DNA of 47,005 nt from Saprospiraceae bacterium (GCA_022448955.1 JAKVCU010000077.1:1-47005), one strand, 5' to 3'. Counted from the first letter of the stretch, positions 25,530 to 35,463 are shown. Program-made: numbers and translations. Notes: generated by a model from the letters alone, not told the origin.

Positions 25530-26699
25530 ATGAAATATATAGTCAGTTTATTAGCCATAGCCCTCAGTGTAATATTTGCGAAAGCAGAGGGAATTGAGTT
25601 CTTCCATGGAACTTTTGAAGAAGCACTAGCATTAGCAAAAAAGGAAGACAAAGTGATCTTTGTTGATGCCTATGCTGTCTGGTGTGGCCCTTGTAAGCGG
25701 ATGGCAAAAGATGTTTTCCCAGATGCAGAAGTTGGTAAGTTTTATAATAAGAACTTTGTGAGCTTAAAATTAGATATGGAACGTGGGGAAGGATTGGAAT
25801 TTCGAAAAAAATATCCCGTGGCTGCATTTCCAACGCTTTTTTATATCGCTGCGAATGGAGAAGTTGTACAGAAAGTCAAAGGTGCACAGAATGTGGATAA
25901 CTTTATCAAGATAGGGCAAAAGGCTCTACAGTTGACAGATCGTAGTGGAGAATTTGCAGAAAAATATGAAAAAGGTGATCGTAGTCCAGAATTGATGTAC
26001 AACTATGTAAGGTCATTAAATAGGGCCGGTAAACCAAGCCTGAAAATTGCGAATGAATACCTTCGGTCACAAAAAGATTTGAGCTCTGAATTTAACTTGC
26101 GCTTTTTATTTGAAGCGACCATTGATGCAGATTCAAAAATTTTTGATCACTTCATCGAGCAACGTAATGCCATTGAACAATTGTATTCAAAAGAGGAGAT
26201 AGAGGAAAAAATTATTGGCGCTTGCGAAACGAATGTGCAGAAAGCCATCGACTTTGAATTTGAAGATTTGATGGATGGAGCAATTGACAAAATGAACGAG
26301 TATTGTCAATCATATGCTCAAGAGTTTGAGATTCGCTCAAAAATGAAATATAGCCTAGCCATGAAAGATGTAAAAGGTTATCTAGACGCTACCAAGGATT
26401 TTGCCAAAAAAGTAATCAAAAAGGATAAACAAGCCTTAGATAATCTGGCAACAGACATGGTCACTAGTTTTAAAGGTAACAAAGAGGTTTCTGAAAAAGC
26501 TGAAGGCTATGCGGCAAAAGCAGCGGATAAATCAGAAGAATATCGCTATTACATCACTTATGCTCATATTTTAAACCTTAACGGTAAAAAAGATAAAGCG
26601 TTAAAAGTCGCTGCTCAAGCTAAAGGTTTAGCAGGTAAAAAGAGCCCTAGAGACGTAAAAATGGTTGAAGCTTTCATTCGTAAGATAGAACAGGGGTAA
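25530..26699 (+). CDS. Exported thioredoxin-fold protein with long C-terminal helical region (paralogue 1)
   Basis: The 389-residue protein has a signal peptide (MKYIVSLLAIALSVIFAKA) and then a thioredoxin-like domain (about 20-145) with active site WCGPC (C52, C55) in VDAYAVWCGPCKRM, and the cis-proline segment AAFPTLFYI. Residues 150-389 are helical and rich in lysine and glutamate, without a family I recognise. The EEALALAKKEDKVIFVDAYA lead-in is typical of periplasmic DsbD-gamma/thioredoxin_7-like proteins. It probably reduces or isomerises disulphides in the periplasm. It is a tandem paralogue of the gene at 26815, sharing the same layout, including the DMERGEG motif. Confidence 0.88.
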   Translation: MKYIVSLLAIALSVIFAKAEGIEFFHGTFEEALALAKKEDKVIFVDAYAVWCGPCKRMAKDVFPDAEVGKFYNKNFVSLKLDMERGEGLEFRKKYPVAAFPTLFYIAANGEVVQKVKGAQNVDNFIKIGQKALQLTDRSGEFAEKYEKGDRSPELMYNYVRSLNRAGKPSLKIANEYLRSQKDLSSEFNLRFLFEATIDADSKIFDHFIEQRNAIEQLYSKEEIEEKIIGACETNVQKAIDFEFEDLMDGAIDKMNEYCQSYAQEFEIRSKMKYSLAMKDVKGYLDATKDFAKKVIKKDKQALDNLATDMVTSFKGNKEVSEKAEGYAAKAADKSEEYRYYITYAHILNLNGKKDKALKVAAQAKGLAGKKSPRDVKMVEAFIRKIEQG

Positions 26700-26720
26700 T
26701 CAATATCTAAATGCTTCCCC

Positions 26721-26762
26721 AAAGCCCTTTTGCCTATTCCTGCCATGGCAGCAGGGCTTTTT
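26721..26762 (+). terminator. Terminator between the two thioredoxin-fold genes
   Basis: AAAGCCC faces GGGCTTT, with an inner CTGCCATGGCAG palindrome and a trailing T run. It indicates that the two paralogues are separate transcription units. Confidence 0.65.
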
Positions 26763-26778
26763 AATATAAGTTACAAGA

Positions 26779-26786
26779 TATCTTTG
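26779..26786 (+). promoter_or_regulatory. Putative -7 element of the second thioredoxin gene
   Basis: TATCTTTG matches TAnnTTTG, 29 bases before the ATG at 26815. It follows the terminator directly, as expected for a separate promoter. Confidence 0.45.
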
Positions 26787-26814
26787 ACTATATTGAGGGA
26801 TAAAATCAAATGCC

Positions 26815-27981
26815 ATGAAATCTATTCAACTACTTTTTTTGCTTAGCCTTCCATTACTTTGCTTTTCGCAAAATAAAGAAAAAATTCAAATCCGATTTTT
26901 TAAAGGTAGTTGGGAAGAAGCCTTAGCTAAGTCAAAGCAGACAGGTAAGCTCATATTCGTAGATGCATATACAACATGGTGTGGCCCTTGCCAACGGATG
27001 GAAAAAAACGTTTTTTCGGATAAAAAAGTAGCTCATTACTACAATTCAACATTCATCAATGTGCGTATGGATATGGAGCGAGGAGAAGGACTGGCTTTCG
27101 CCAAAAAATATACAGTGAGAGTATATCCTAATTTGCTTTATATTGATGGGAATGGAATGGTCATGCATAGAAGGGCAGGTTTTGTAGGAGCAAAAGATTT
27201 TATTGGCTTAGGTAGCCTTGCACAAAATCCCCAATATCGCTTAGAGGGTATGTGGAAACAATTTGAAGAAGGAGAACGAAGTCCTGACTTTTTGACCTCG
27301 CTTACCAAAATTGCCTATGCAGCACAAGATAACAGTCATAGAAAAGTTGTAGAAGAATATCTACGAATACAAACAGATTGGGGAACAGATGGTCAGCGTA
27401 GATATATCATAGACTTCTTGGATAATACTAATACTGCTGCTTATGACTACCTTTTGGCGCATAAAGCAGATTTTAAAGAACAATTTGGTGACTCTTACAT
27501 AGATGCAAAAATTAGAAAAATTATTTTTAATTCTATTAGAGAGACAAAGCAAGAGGGTAGTCTAGACCAAATGAGAAGAGCTTTTAGAAGGGCTTTCCCC
27601 GATGGTTCAGGAGAGCACTATATGCTCAAGTTTGAAATAGATTATTATAAGCAAGCAAAAGACTATGAAAAATTTGCAGAAGCAAGTATTCAATACCATA
27701 AAATCCTCAATAATCATCCTTTAGAACTGAATAATTCTGCTTGGTATTTTTATGAACTCATTGAAGATAAAAAGTTATTAAAATATGCTCTAAACTGGAT
27801 TGATGCTTCTATCCAGTTAGATGAAAAGTATTATAATCTTGATACAAAAGCCCATCTTTTGTATAAGTTAGGCAAGTTAAAAAAAGCTAAAAAAACTGCT
27901 CAAAAAGCAATCGAATTTGGGAATAAAGAAGGTGTAGATGTAAGTGGATCAGAAGAGCTAATAACACAAATCAATCAGTAA
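26815..27981 (+). CDS. Exported thioredoxin-fold protein (paralogue 2)
   Basis: The 388-residue protein has a signal peptide (MKSIQLLFLLSLPLLCFSQ) and a thioredoxin domain with WCGPC (C56, C59) in VDAYTTWCGPCQRM, then DMERGEGLAFAKKY and the cis-proline region VRVYPNLLYI. The C-terminal 230 residues are helical; near the end are TPR-like helices (ALNWIDASIQLDEKYYNL, AHLLYKLGKLKKAKKTAQKA). It shares domain order and several motifs with the gene at 25530, so they arose by tandem duplication. Likely role: periplasmic thiol-disulphide exchange with a partner-binding tail. Confidence 0.88.
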   Translation: MKSIQLLFLLSLPLLCFSQNKEKIQIRFFKGSWEEALAKSKQTGKLIFVDAYTTWCGPCQRMEKNVFSDKKVAHYYNSTFINVRMDMERGEGLAFAKKYTVRVYPNLLYIDGNGMVMHRRAGFVGAKDFIGLGSLAQNPQYRLEGMWKQFEEGERSPDFLTSLTKIAYAAQDNSHRKVVEEYLRIQTDWGTDGQRRYIIDFLDNTNTAAYDYLLAHKADFKEQFGDSYIDAKIRKIIFNSIRETKQEGSLDQMRRAFRRAFPDGSGEHYMLKFEIDYYKQAKDYEKFAEASIQYHKILNNHPLELNNSAWYFYELIEDKKLLKYALNWIDASIQLDEKYYNLDTKAHLLYKLGKLKKAKKTAQKAIEFGNKEGVDVSGSEELITQINQ

Positions 27982-28414
27982 TTTCTATCTTCACTAGGAT
28001 AGATGAAGAAATAGCTAGTTTCTATGTTTTGAAACTGATATATTGCAGGATAATAAAAGGGCAAATACCTTAAATTTTTGATCGATCAAGATGTAGTTGA
28101 TGTCTAGCTAAAAACTTTTTGGGCTTAATACTCAATGAGTTTCCCTCCAAGAATTTGGTGGTTAGAAAGCGTTTAAACAATTATGAGATTATATCGTTTA
28201 ACCAACATTAAGCAAGAACAATCCTCGGTTGTGAAATAATACATATAATTGTTATATTTACTACCGCTATAAATAAATAAGTAATACTTTCCCTAGTTAT
28301 ATAAGTTTTCCCCAAGTATGCTCACAGGTAAATACTCAGGGCGATATCTTTTTCTGAGTAATCTAGAATTTGCCTCAGCTCAAAACTAGTTTATGTATCT
28401 CTAATATACTTTTT
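27982..28414. other. Intergenic region, no gene seen
   Basis: These 433 AT-rich bases lie between the second thioredoxin gene and the metallopeptidase. There is a weak hairpin just after 27981 (CTATC facing GATAG). Nothing else is supported; the promoter of the metallopeptidase should be here. Confidence 0.5.
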
Positions 28415-31400
28415 ATGAAGTCTATCATTCTGACCCAATCATTTATTCTATTTATTTCATGGAGTATCGCTCAGGAAAATCTTTGGCTCGATATTCCTTT
28501 CTCATCCATTCCTGAAACAGGAAAGCAGGACCTTTTTCCTGATTCTTTTAAGACCTACAGATTAGACACCAACAGTTTGCTAACATTGCTTGAAGAGGCT
28601 CCACAAGAGCGTGATATTTCTTTGACGGATAGCCCTACTCAACTTAAAGTGCCACTTCCTGACGGAAAAGATATGACCTTCCGAATCGTACAGTATCAAA
28701 TGATGGAAGAAGGCTTAAGTCAAAAGTATCCGAATATTTATACCATTCGAGGGGTGTCTTTAAAAAATCCAAAATACACTATTCGTGCAGATTGGACTTA
28801 TAAAGGGTTTCGAGCTTATCTAAATACCCCAAAAGGAAGAGTATTTATAGATCCTGTATATCGAGAGAATCGCCAAGACTATTTGACCTATTTTGAGAAA
28901 GATTATACGATTCGCTCCTCCATGTTTAGTTGTCATACTGATCTTGAGAAGGAGCGATTTAACGAGCCAACGGAGAAGGAGGTGCAACGGGTAGTTGGTG
29001 ATTGCCAATTTAGGACATACCGGCTTGCTATGGCAACTACAGGCGAATACTCTAATTATCATGGGGGCAACAGTGCAGCAGATGCAGCGATCGTACTAGC
29101 AGAAGTAGTAACTGCAGTCAACCGTGTGAATGAAGTATATGAAAGAGATGTATCTGTGCGACTTTTACTCATTGCAGATACAGATGATATCTTTTACTAC
29201 GATGGCAATACGGACCCCTACACAAATAATAGTGGTAGTACTATGTTGGGCGAGAATCAGTCAAATATAGATGCTGTCATTGGGTCAGCCAACTACGATA
29301 TTGGCCACGTATTTAGTACAGGAGGAGGAGGAATTGCTTCCTTGAGATCACCTTGTAATAATGGGAGTAAAGCCAGAGGAGTGACCGGACTTGGAAATCC
29401 AATTAATGATCCTTTTTATATTGATTATGTAGCTCATGAAGTAGGGCATCAATTTGGAGGTAATCACACGCAGAATAATAGTTGCAATCGTGCTTTTCCT
29501 GCTTCCATGGAACCAGGCAGTGCTTCTACAATTATGGGATATGCAGGTATTTGTAATCCCAATGTCCAATCTAATAGCGACGATTATTTTCATGGATACA
29601 GTATTTTAGAAATGGCTAATTTTGTAACAAATGCTGGAACAGGAGGAAGCTGTGCTTCCATCCTTTCTACTTCTAACACAGCGCCAACAACTACAGATCC
29701 AGGTGATCATACGATACCCATTTCTACTCCATTTCGACTGAGTACAACGGGGAGTGATGTAAATGATGCATCTAATTTATTAACTTATTGTTGGGAGCAA
29801 TGGGACCCTGAGGTGGGGGAAGTGATGCCACCCACAGGAACAAATACCCAAGGTCCGCTATTTCGCACTTTTGACCCAACGAGCGAATCCACAAGGTATT
29901 TCCCAGCTCTTTCTGCTACTTTGAATAGTAGTGACCCTACTTGGGAAGAGTTAGCCAGCGTGAGCAGAGATCTGGAATTTCGCGTAAGCGTGAGAGATAA
30001 TAATAGTGATTATGGCTGTGTAGGTGAGCAAAATGTCAATATCACAGTTGACGAAAATGGCGGTCCGTTTACAGTCACTTCTCAAAGTGGTGCCACAAAT
30101 TGGACAGAAGGACAATATGTCTTAATTGAATGGAGCAAGGGATTTACAGATCTTCCTCCAATTAATAGTCCTAATGTCAATATATATCTGGCTGATGATG
30201 GACAAGATTTTTCCACAGTACTTGCATCAAGTGTTCTGAATAATGGTAAGGCATATGTACTTCTTCCTTCCGGAACGACTGCTAATGCTAGAATAATGGT
30301 AGAAGGAGATAATAATGTGTTTTTTAATGTTAACGGTGGTCAAATTGATATCGGGGCTAGTGGTTCGGATTATGGCCTAGGGGCATCTCCTGCTATTATC
30401 TTAAGCTGTCCTAATTCATCTGTGGAATACACGATTCAAACAAGTAGCTTTAGCAGCTATTCTAGCACTATTAATTTGAGTACTTCCAATGTTCCTAGTG
30501 GATTGACAGTCAACTTAGGTAGCAATATGCTTAGCCCCGGGGCAAGCACTACTTTAACGGTATCAGGCCTACAAAACATTATAACGGGATCCTACAGTTT
30601 TACCGTAAACGCTAGTAGTTCAAGTGGAGACAAGGCTATTACGCTCTATCTAAATCGACTAGAATCACCAAGTTTTATTACAACTTCGAGCCCAGTTGAT
30701 AATGCTATGGAGGCTTCCATCGTTCCAACTTTTACTTGGCAAAGTGATATTTCAAGCACTACTTATGATGTTGAACTTGCTACAGACCCTGCTTTTAATA
30801 ATATTATAGCATCTACCAATACCAGTAATTCAAATTGGGCTATTGACTTTGAATTAGATCCATTAACTACCTATTACTGGCGTATTAGAGGTATAGGGGA
30901 TTGTGGCAATGGGCCATGGTCCGCTTCTAACACATTTACAACCGTTCCCTGTATAGATTTTATTAGCAGTGATGTGCCAGTGGCTATTTCAAGCGGATCA
31001 CCAGCTACTTATACCTCTGATTTAAATATAGATGACACTGGAGTTATTGAGGATTTGAATGTCATCAATCTTAGTGGTGATCACACTTATGTCAGCGATT
31101 TATTTTTTACTTTAATTAGCCCAGATGGAACTTCAAGAACACTCTTTGGCGGTATCTGTGGCAACTTAAATGATTTTGATTTAGGTTTCAATACACAATC
31201 GGTCAATCCAAATGCAAATATCCCTTGTCCACCAACAGATGGCAATATATACCAGCCCAGCCAATCATTTGACAATTTTAATGGGGAGTCTATTAATGGT
31301 AATTGGGTATTAAGTGTGGAAGATGTATTTAACCAAGATGGTGGTGAGATCAGCTCATGGGGCCTCCGTTTGTGTATCTCTAATTATATGTCGGCACTGC

Positions 31401-31936
31401 CTGTAGAGTTGATCGATTTTAGTGTACAGCCACGAGAAGAAGCTCTATTGTTAAAATGGGCTACGGCAAGTGAGCTTAATAATAAAGGATTTTGGATTGA
31501 GAAAAGGTTAGCCTCAGAATCATCATTTTTGCCTATTGCTTGGATAGATGGACAAGGTACTACTACACTCGAGCAGCGATATGAATTTCTTGATGAAGAT
31601 GTTCCACGAGGGCAAAATATATATTATCGATTGCGACAAGTAGACTATAACGGAACATTTGATTTTTCACCTATTCGACAAGGAAAACTTGAGCTTACTG
31701 CTAAGGATATACTGGTTTATCCGAATCCAACTTATTCAGAGCTAACGATTGAATTGGGCGAAAGCCCCACTGAGTCGCAAGCTTTACTTTTTAATGCTAA
31801 AGGCCAATTATTAATTCAGCAACAACTGATATCAAAAGAATCCCAGTTGTCATTAACTGATTTACCAGAAGGTATTTATTGGATGCGTATTCAAGAAAAC
31901 GAGCGCACTTTCGTGCAAAAAGTCATTAAGCTTTAA
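28415..31936 (+). CDS. Secreted reprolysin-like (M12B) metallopeptidase with P domain and T9SS sorting domain
   Basis: The 1173-residue protein starts at ATG 28415, chosen over TTG 28370 because it begins the signal peptide (MKSIILTQSFILFISWSIAQ). Layout: a propeptide (about 20-200); a metzincin domain from FRTYRLAMATTGEYSNYHG with zinc motif HEVGHQFGGNH (H341, E342, H345, H351) followed by the TIMGYAGIC Met-turn; a middle region with fibronectin-like stretches (TTYYWRIRGIGDCGNGPW); a proprotein-convertase P domain at about 870-990 (TYVSDLFFTLISPDG, FNGESINGNWVLSVED, SSWGLRLC); and a T9SS sorting domain (VYPNPTYSELTIELG to the end). It is a zinc endopeptidase secreted through T9SS, probably for protein feeding. 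Confidence 0.94.
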   Translation: MKSIILTQSFILFISWSIAQENLWLDIPFSSIPETGKQDLFPDSFKTYRLDTNSLLTLLEEAPQERDISLTDSPTQLKVPLPDGKDMTFRIVQYQMMEEGLSQKYPNIYTIRGVSLKNPKYTIRADWTYKGFRAYLNTPKGRVFIDPVYRENRQDYLTYFEKDYTIRSSMFSCHTDLEKERFNEPTEKEVQRVVGDCQFRTYRLAMATTGEYSNYHGGNSAADAAIVLAEVVTAVNRVNEVYERDVSVRLLLIADTDDIFYYDGNTDPYTNNSGSTMLGENQSNIDAVIGSANYDIGHVFSTGGGGIASLRSPCNNGSKARGVTGLGNPINDPFYIDYVAHEVGHQFGGNHTQNNSCNRAFPASMEPGSASTIMGYAGICNPNVQSNSDDYFHGYSILEMANFVTNAGTGGSCASILSTSNTAPTTTDPGDHTIPISTPFRLSTTGSDVNDASNLLTYCWEQWDPEVGEVMPPTGTNTQGPLFRTFDPTSESTRYFPALSATLNSSDPTWEELASVSRDLEFRVSVRDNNSDYGCVGEQNVNITVDENGGPFTVTSQSGATNWTEGQYVLIEWSKGFTDLPPINSPNVNIYLADDGQDFSTVLASSVLNNGKAYVLLPSGTTANARIMVEGDNNVFFNVNGGQIDIGASGSDYGLGASPAIILSCPNSSVEYTIQTSSFSSYSSTINLSTSNVPSGLTVNLGSNMLSPGASTTLTVSGLQNIITGSYSFTVNASSSSGDKAITLYLNRLESPSFITTSSPVDNAMEASIVPTFTWQSDISSTTYDVELATDPAFNNIIASTNTSNSNWAIDFELDPLTTYYWRIRGIGDCGNGPWSASNTFTTVPCIDFISSDVPVAISSGSPATYTSDLNIDDTGVIEDLNVINLSGDHTYVSDLFFTLISPDGTSRTLFGGICGNLNDFDLGFNTQSVNPNANIPCPPTDGNIYQPSQSFDNFNGESINGNWVLSVEDVFNQDGGEISSWGLRLCISNYMSALPVELIDFSVQPREEALLLKWATASELNNKGFWIEKRLASESSFLPIAWIDGQGTTTLEQRYEFLDEDVPRGQNIYYRLRQVDYNGTFDFSPIRQGKLELTAKDILVYPNPTYSELTIELGESPTESQALLFNAKGQLLIQQQLISKESQLSLTDLPEGIYWMRIQENERTFVQKVIKL

Positions 31937-31988
31937 AAAATAAAAGATTGATCAGCAATAAGATCAATTCTTTGTGAAAATAATTACT

Positions 31989-32018
31989 ACGGCTATCCAA
32001 TAGGATGGCCGTTTTTTA
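31989..32018 (+). terminator. Rho-independent terminator of the metallopeptidase gene
   Basis: ACGGCTATCC faces GGATGGCCGT around a four-base loop, followed by TTTTTTATTT. Confidence 0.85.
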
Positions 32019-32181
32019 TTTCCTTTGTTGTGAATTACCGTGACTTCCGCATACGTGTAAGGTGATTGGTACTTTAATACTTGTTGTGAAGTCATTGTAA
32101 TTCAGTGCTAATAAATAAACTTTATAACAAACAAAGCTAATTGGTGAAGTCTATGTACTTCATCAAAACCAAGTAAATACC

Positions 32182-33870
32182 ATGAATCAAAAACAATTAA
32201 TTGAGTGCGTTCCCAACTTTAGTGAAGGTCGCGACCTGACGGTAATCAAACAAATTACAGATGTCATTGAGCAAGTAGAAGGTGTGAAGCTACTTGATGT
32301 CGATCCTGGGAAAGCTACTAATCGTACCGTAGTGACCTTTGTTGGGGAACCAGAGCCAGTCATCGAGGCTGCTTTTCAGGCGATGAAAAAAGCCATTGAA
32401 GTGATTGATATGAGCAAGCATAAAGGGGAGCACCCACGTATGGGAGCAACGGATGTTTGTCCACTTATCCCAATTGCGAATATTGGCATGGAAGAAGTAG
32501 CCGAGTATGCGCATCAATTAGCGAAACGTGCTGGTGAAGAGCTGGCGTTTCCCATTTATATGTATGAATCAGCAGCAACAAAACCAGAAAGGAAAAATTT
32601 AGCGACGGTACGTGCTGGGGAGTATGAAGGAATGGCCGATAAAGTAACCCAATCAGAATGGAAGCCAGATTATGGTCCAGCCACATTTCATCCACAAGCA
32701 GGTGTGACAGCAGTAGGAGCAAGAGACTTCTTGATCGCTTACAATATCAATCTCAATACAACATCTGTACGTCGTGCAAATTCTGTTGCTTTTGATATTC
32801 GCGAAAAGGGAAGACTAAAAAGAGAAGGCAACCCAATTACTGGCCCAGTTGTAAAAGATGCAAATGGCGAGCCAATGCGCCTGCCAGGTGCTTGTAAAGC
32901 AGTTAAAGCAATTGGTTGGTTTATTGAAGAATATGGAGTAGCACAGATTTCAATGAATTTGACTGATATCAAGGCTACACCCTTGCATGTCGCTTTTGAT
33001 GAAACAGAAAAGAGTGCCATTAGTCGCGGACTTCGCGTGACGGGATCGGAGCTAGTAGGTTTAGTTCCTCTAAAAGTAATGCTAGACGCAGGCTGTTACT
33101 TTTTGCGTAAGCAAGGAAGATCAACAGGAATTGCAGAATCCGAAATCATCAAAATTGCTGTAAAATCATTAGGGTTAGATGAATTAGGCCCTTTTGATCC
33201 ACAAAAGAAAATCATTGAATACCAATTAGCAGCAGATACGAATACGCCATTGGTAGATATGACATTGGAGCGTTTCGCTAGTGAAACGGCGTCTGAAAGT
33301 CCTGCTCCTGGTGGTGGATCTATCGCAGCTTATGTCGGTGCACTAGGTGCAGCATTAGCGACAATGGTGGCTAATCTTTCTGCTCACAAGCGTGGATGGG
33401 ATGATAGAGTGGAAGAGTTTTCTACTTGGGCAGAAAAAGGTCAGGCGTTAAAGCGCAATCTGTTACACTTGGTAGATGAAGATACGCGTGCATTTAATGG
33501 AATCATTGAAGCAGTACGTTTGCCGAAAGGCTCAGCAGAAGAGAAAGTAGCACGTAAAGTTGCTATGCAGGACGCTACTAAAAATGCCATCTTGGTACCG
33601 TATCAGGTAATGGAGCAAGCTTTTGCCTGTTTTGAAGTATGCGAAGCTATGGCGGAAATTGGAAATCCCAACTCTGTATCTGACGCAGGTGTAGGTGCTT
33701 TATGTGCAAGAGCAGCTATCCGAGGGGCCTACTTAAATGTGCAAATTAACGCAGGTGATTTAAACGATAAAGCATTTGTAGAAGACATCTTGGCGAAAGG
33801 CCAAAAAGTGGTAGATGAAGCAGCAGCAGAAGAAGAGAAGATTTTAAAAATGGTCGCTACGAAAATATAA
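32182..33870 (+). CDS. ftcD: Glutamate formimidoyltransferase - formimidoyltetrahydrofolate cyclodeaminase fusion
   Basis: The 562-residue protein has the formiminotransferase N-terminal and C-terminal subdomains (1-300; ECVPNFSEGRD, EHPRMGATDVCPL with catalytic-type H84, GVTAVGARDFLIAYN) joined to a cyclodeaminase domain (about 355-562; TPLVDMTLERFASETASES, PAPGGGSIAAYVGALGAAL). It moves the formimino group of formiminoglutamate to tetrahydrofolate and then releases ammonia to give 5,10-methenyl-THF, linking histidine degradation to one-carbon metabolism. The length matches the bifunctional animal enzyme (about 541). No hutH, hutU or hutI lies next to it. Confidence 0.95.
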   Translation: MNQKQLIECVPNFSEGRDLTVIKQITDVIEQVEGVKLLDVDPGKATNRTVVTFVGEPEPVIEAAFQAMKKAIEVIDMSKHKGEHPRMGATDVCPLIPIANIGMEEVAEYAHQLAKRAGEELAFPIYMYESAATKPERKNLATVRAGEYEGMADKVTQSEWKPDYGPATFHPQAGVTAVGARDFLIAYNINLNTTSVRRANSVAFDIREKGRLKREGNPITGPVVKDANGEPMRLPGACKAVKAIGWFIEEYGVAQISMNLTDIKATPLHVAFDETEKSAISRGLRVTGSELVGLVPLKVMLDAGCYFLRKQGRSTGIAESEIIKIAVKSLGLDELGPFDPQKKIIEYQLAADTNTPLVDMTLERFASETASESPAPGGGSIAAYVGALGAALATMVANLSAHKRGWDDRVEEFSTWAEKGQALKRNLLHLVDEDTRAFNGIIEAVRLPKGSAEEKVARKVAMQDATKNAILVPYQVMEQAFACFEVCEAMAEIGNPNSVSDAGVGALCARAAIRGAYLNVQINAGDLNDKAFVEDILAKGQKVVDEAAAEEEKILKMVATKI

Positions 33871-33883
33871 TCTAATTGTCAAG

Positions 33884-33918
33884 AAAGCTAGTTCTGACCT
33901 AAATCGGGACTAGCTTTT
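33884..33918 (+). terminator. Rho-independent terminator after ftcD
   Basis: AAAGCTAGTTC faces GGACTAGCTTT, followed by a short T run. It separates ftcD from the cryptochrome gene. Confidence 0.7.
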
Positions 33919-33964
33919 CAACAACTTTCGTCAAATGCTGTTTCCCTGCAAATAGTATTTAAAG

Positions 33965-35251
33965 ATGAATAGAGGACTACTTTGGTTTCGTACAGATTTA
34001 AGATTAAGTGATCATTTGGCATTGCAAGCCGCAATGGATAATCATGCTGAAATTGTGCCTGTTTATGTGTTGGATGAACAATGGCTTGGAGAAGATGAGT
34101 GGGGCTTCCAACGCACAGGCCCTTACCGCATGAAATTCCTTTTAGAATGTCTACACGACTTAAAAGAACATCTTAAAGAAATAGGCAGTAACTTGATTAT
34201 CAAGAAAGGCAATCCTGCAGATATCTTACCTCAAATAGCAGAGCAATACAATTGCACAACGGTTTACTGCTCCAAAGAATACACTTACGAAGAAATCAAA
34301 GTAGAAAAGGCGATAGAGGAAGACTTGAGTGTCGAGTATTTCCACAATAGCCCAATGATACATCCTGAAGATGTTACTTTCCCTATTGAAAAGATGCCTG
34401 AAGTTTTTACCCGCTTTCGCGGAAAAGTAGAGAAGTATAGCGAAGTAAGAGATATCTTTTCTAGTCCTGAAAAAGTTAATAGTCCATCATTAGAAGATAC
34501 GCCTGTCCCTAGCTTAACGCAAATGGGATATGAACCAATAGAAGAGGATAATCGAGCGGTAATGCCTTTCAAAGGAGGTGCATTAGAAGCTTGGAAAAGA
34601 GTAGAACACTATTTCTGGAATACGGAGAAATTGTCTGTGTACAAGGAAACCAGAAATGGAATGATTGGAGCAGATTATTCTAGTAAGTTTTCTCCTTGGT
34701 TGGCACATGGCTGTATTTCTGCAAGAGCGATTTACCACGAAGTAGAAAAGTACGAAGAAGAAGTAGAAAAAAATAAATCCACTTATTGGTTAAAATTTGA
34801 ATTGTTGTGGCGTGATTTCTTCAAGTTTACTGCAATGCGTTATGGCAGTAAGATATTTTTCCCGGAAGGGATAAAAGAGGAGCCACGTACTTGGAAATAC
34901 AACCCCAAAACTGTTCGCAAATGGATAGAAGGCGAAACAGGGGATGAATTGGTAGATGCCAACATGAAAGAATTAAAGCTGACCGGCTTTATGAGCAATC
35001 GTGGCCGCCAAAATGTGGCGTCCTATTTGGTACATCGCTTAAATCAAGATTGGCGAGCAGGTGCAGCATGGTTTGAATCTATGCTAATTGACTATGATGT
35101 AACCAGCAATTATGGCAACTGGATTTATGCTGCAGGCGTTGGTAACGACCCAAGGGATCGTGTATTTAACACCAAACGCCAAGCAGACATGTATGATAAA
35201 GACGGAGCTTTTCGCAACCTCTGGTTAAAGCATGCCAACGTAAAATCGTAG
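33965..35251 (+). CDS. DASH-type cryptochrome/photolyase
   Basis: The 428-residue protein opens with GLLWFRTDLRLSDHLAL, the photolyase N-terminal domain. Its FAD-binding region carries the DASH signature: DELVDANMKELKLTGFMSNR, then GRQNVAS, WFESMLIDYDVTSNYGNW and AAGVGNDPRDR. DASH proteins bind FAD and usually a folate antenna and repair cyclobutane dimers in single-stranded or looped DNA under blue light; some may also signal. The length is typical for bacterial DASH (about 430-500). It sits behind the ftcD terminator and is probably a separate unit. Confidence 0.93.
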   Translation: MNRGLLWFRTDLRLSDHLALQAAMDNHAEIVPVYVLDEQWLGEDEWGFQRTGPYRMKFLLECLHDLKEHLKEIGSNLIIKKGNPADILPQIAEQYNCTTVYCSKEYTYEEIKVEKAIEEDLSVEYFHNSPMIHPEDVTFPIEKMPEVFTRFRGKVEKYSEVRDIFSSPEKVNSPSLEDTPVPSLTQMGYEPIEEDNRAVMPFKGGALEAWKRVEHYFWNTEKLSVYKETRNGMIGADYSSKFSPWLAHGCISARAIYHEVEKYEEEVEKNKSTYWLKFELLWRDFFKFTAMRYGSKIFFPEGIKEEPRTWKYNPKTVRKWIEGETGDELVDANMKELKLTGFMSNRGRQNVASYLVHRLNQDWRAGAAWFESMLIDYDVTSNYGNWIYAAGVGNDPRDRVFNTKRQADMYDKDGAFRNLWLKHANVKS

Positions 35252-35267
35252 GCACTAGGGCGTTATA

Positions 35268-35338
35268 AAGAAAGTTAATAGTTAGTTGATTAACAGTTAT
35301 TTATTTGCTGCGGATAAACATACTATTAACTACTAACC
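35268..35338. repeat. Inverted repeat downstream of the cryptochrome gene
   Basis: AGTTAATAGTTAGT near 35270 faces ACTATTAACTACTAAC near 35324, giving a 10-14 bp stem around a roughly 35-base loop. It resembles the hairpin in the crtI-crtB spacer and could act as a transcript end. Confidence 0.4.
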
Positions 35339-35340
35339 TC

Positions 35341-35462
35341 TTAAGTAGTTAGACTAGAACCTGTCGGCCTCTAGCTTAAATTGGTATAATAAAATTCAGC
35401 CATAGGCAGACAGGTCTTTACGTCCCTTCTAAGATCGTGCGTAACTTTCCTGTCGTCAGTTA
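35341..35462 (+). repeat. Interspersed palindromic repeat, copy B (right end missing)
   Basis: It starts TTAAGTAGTTAGACTAGAAC, has CTGTCGGCCTCTAGCTTAA facing TTCAGCCATAGGCAGACAG, and shares GTGCGTAACTTTCCTGTCGT plus CAGTT with copy A. The match stops at the 3' end of the methyltransferase gene, whose stop codon lies at the junction. Confidence 0.65.
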
Positions 35463-35463
35463 C

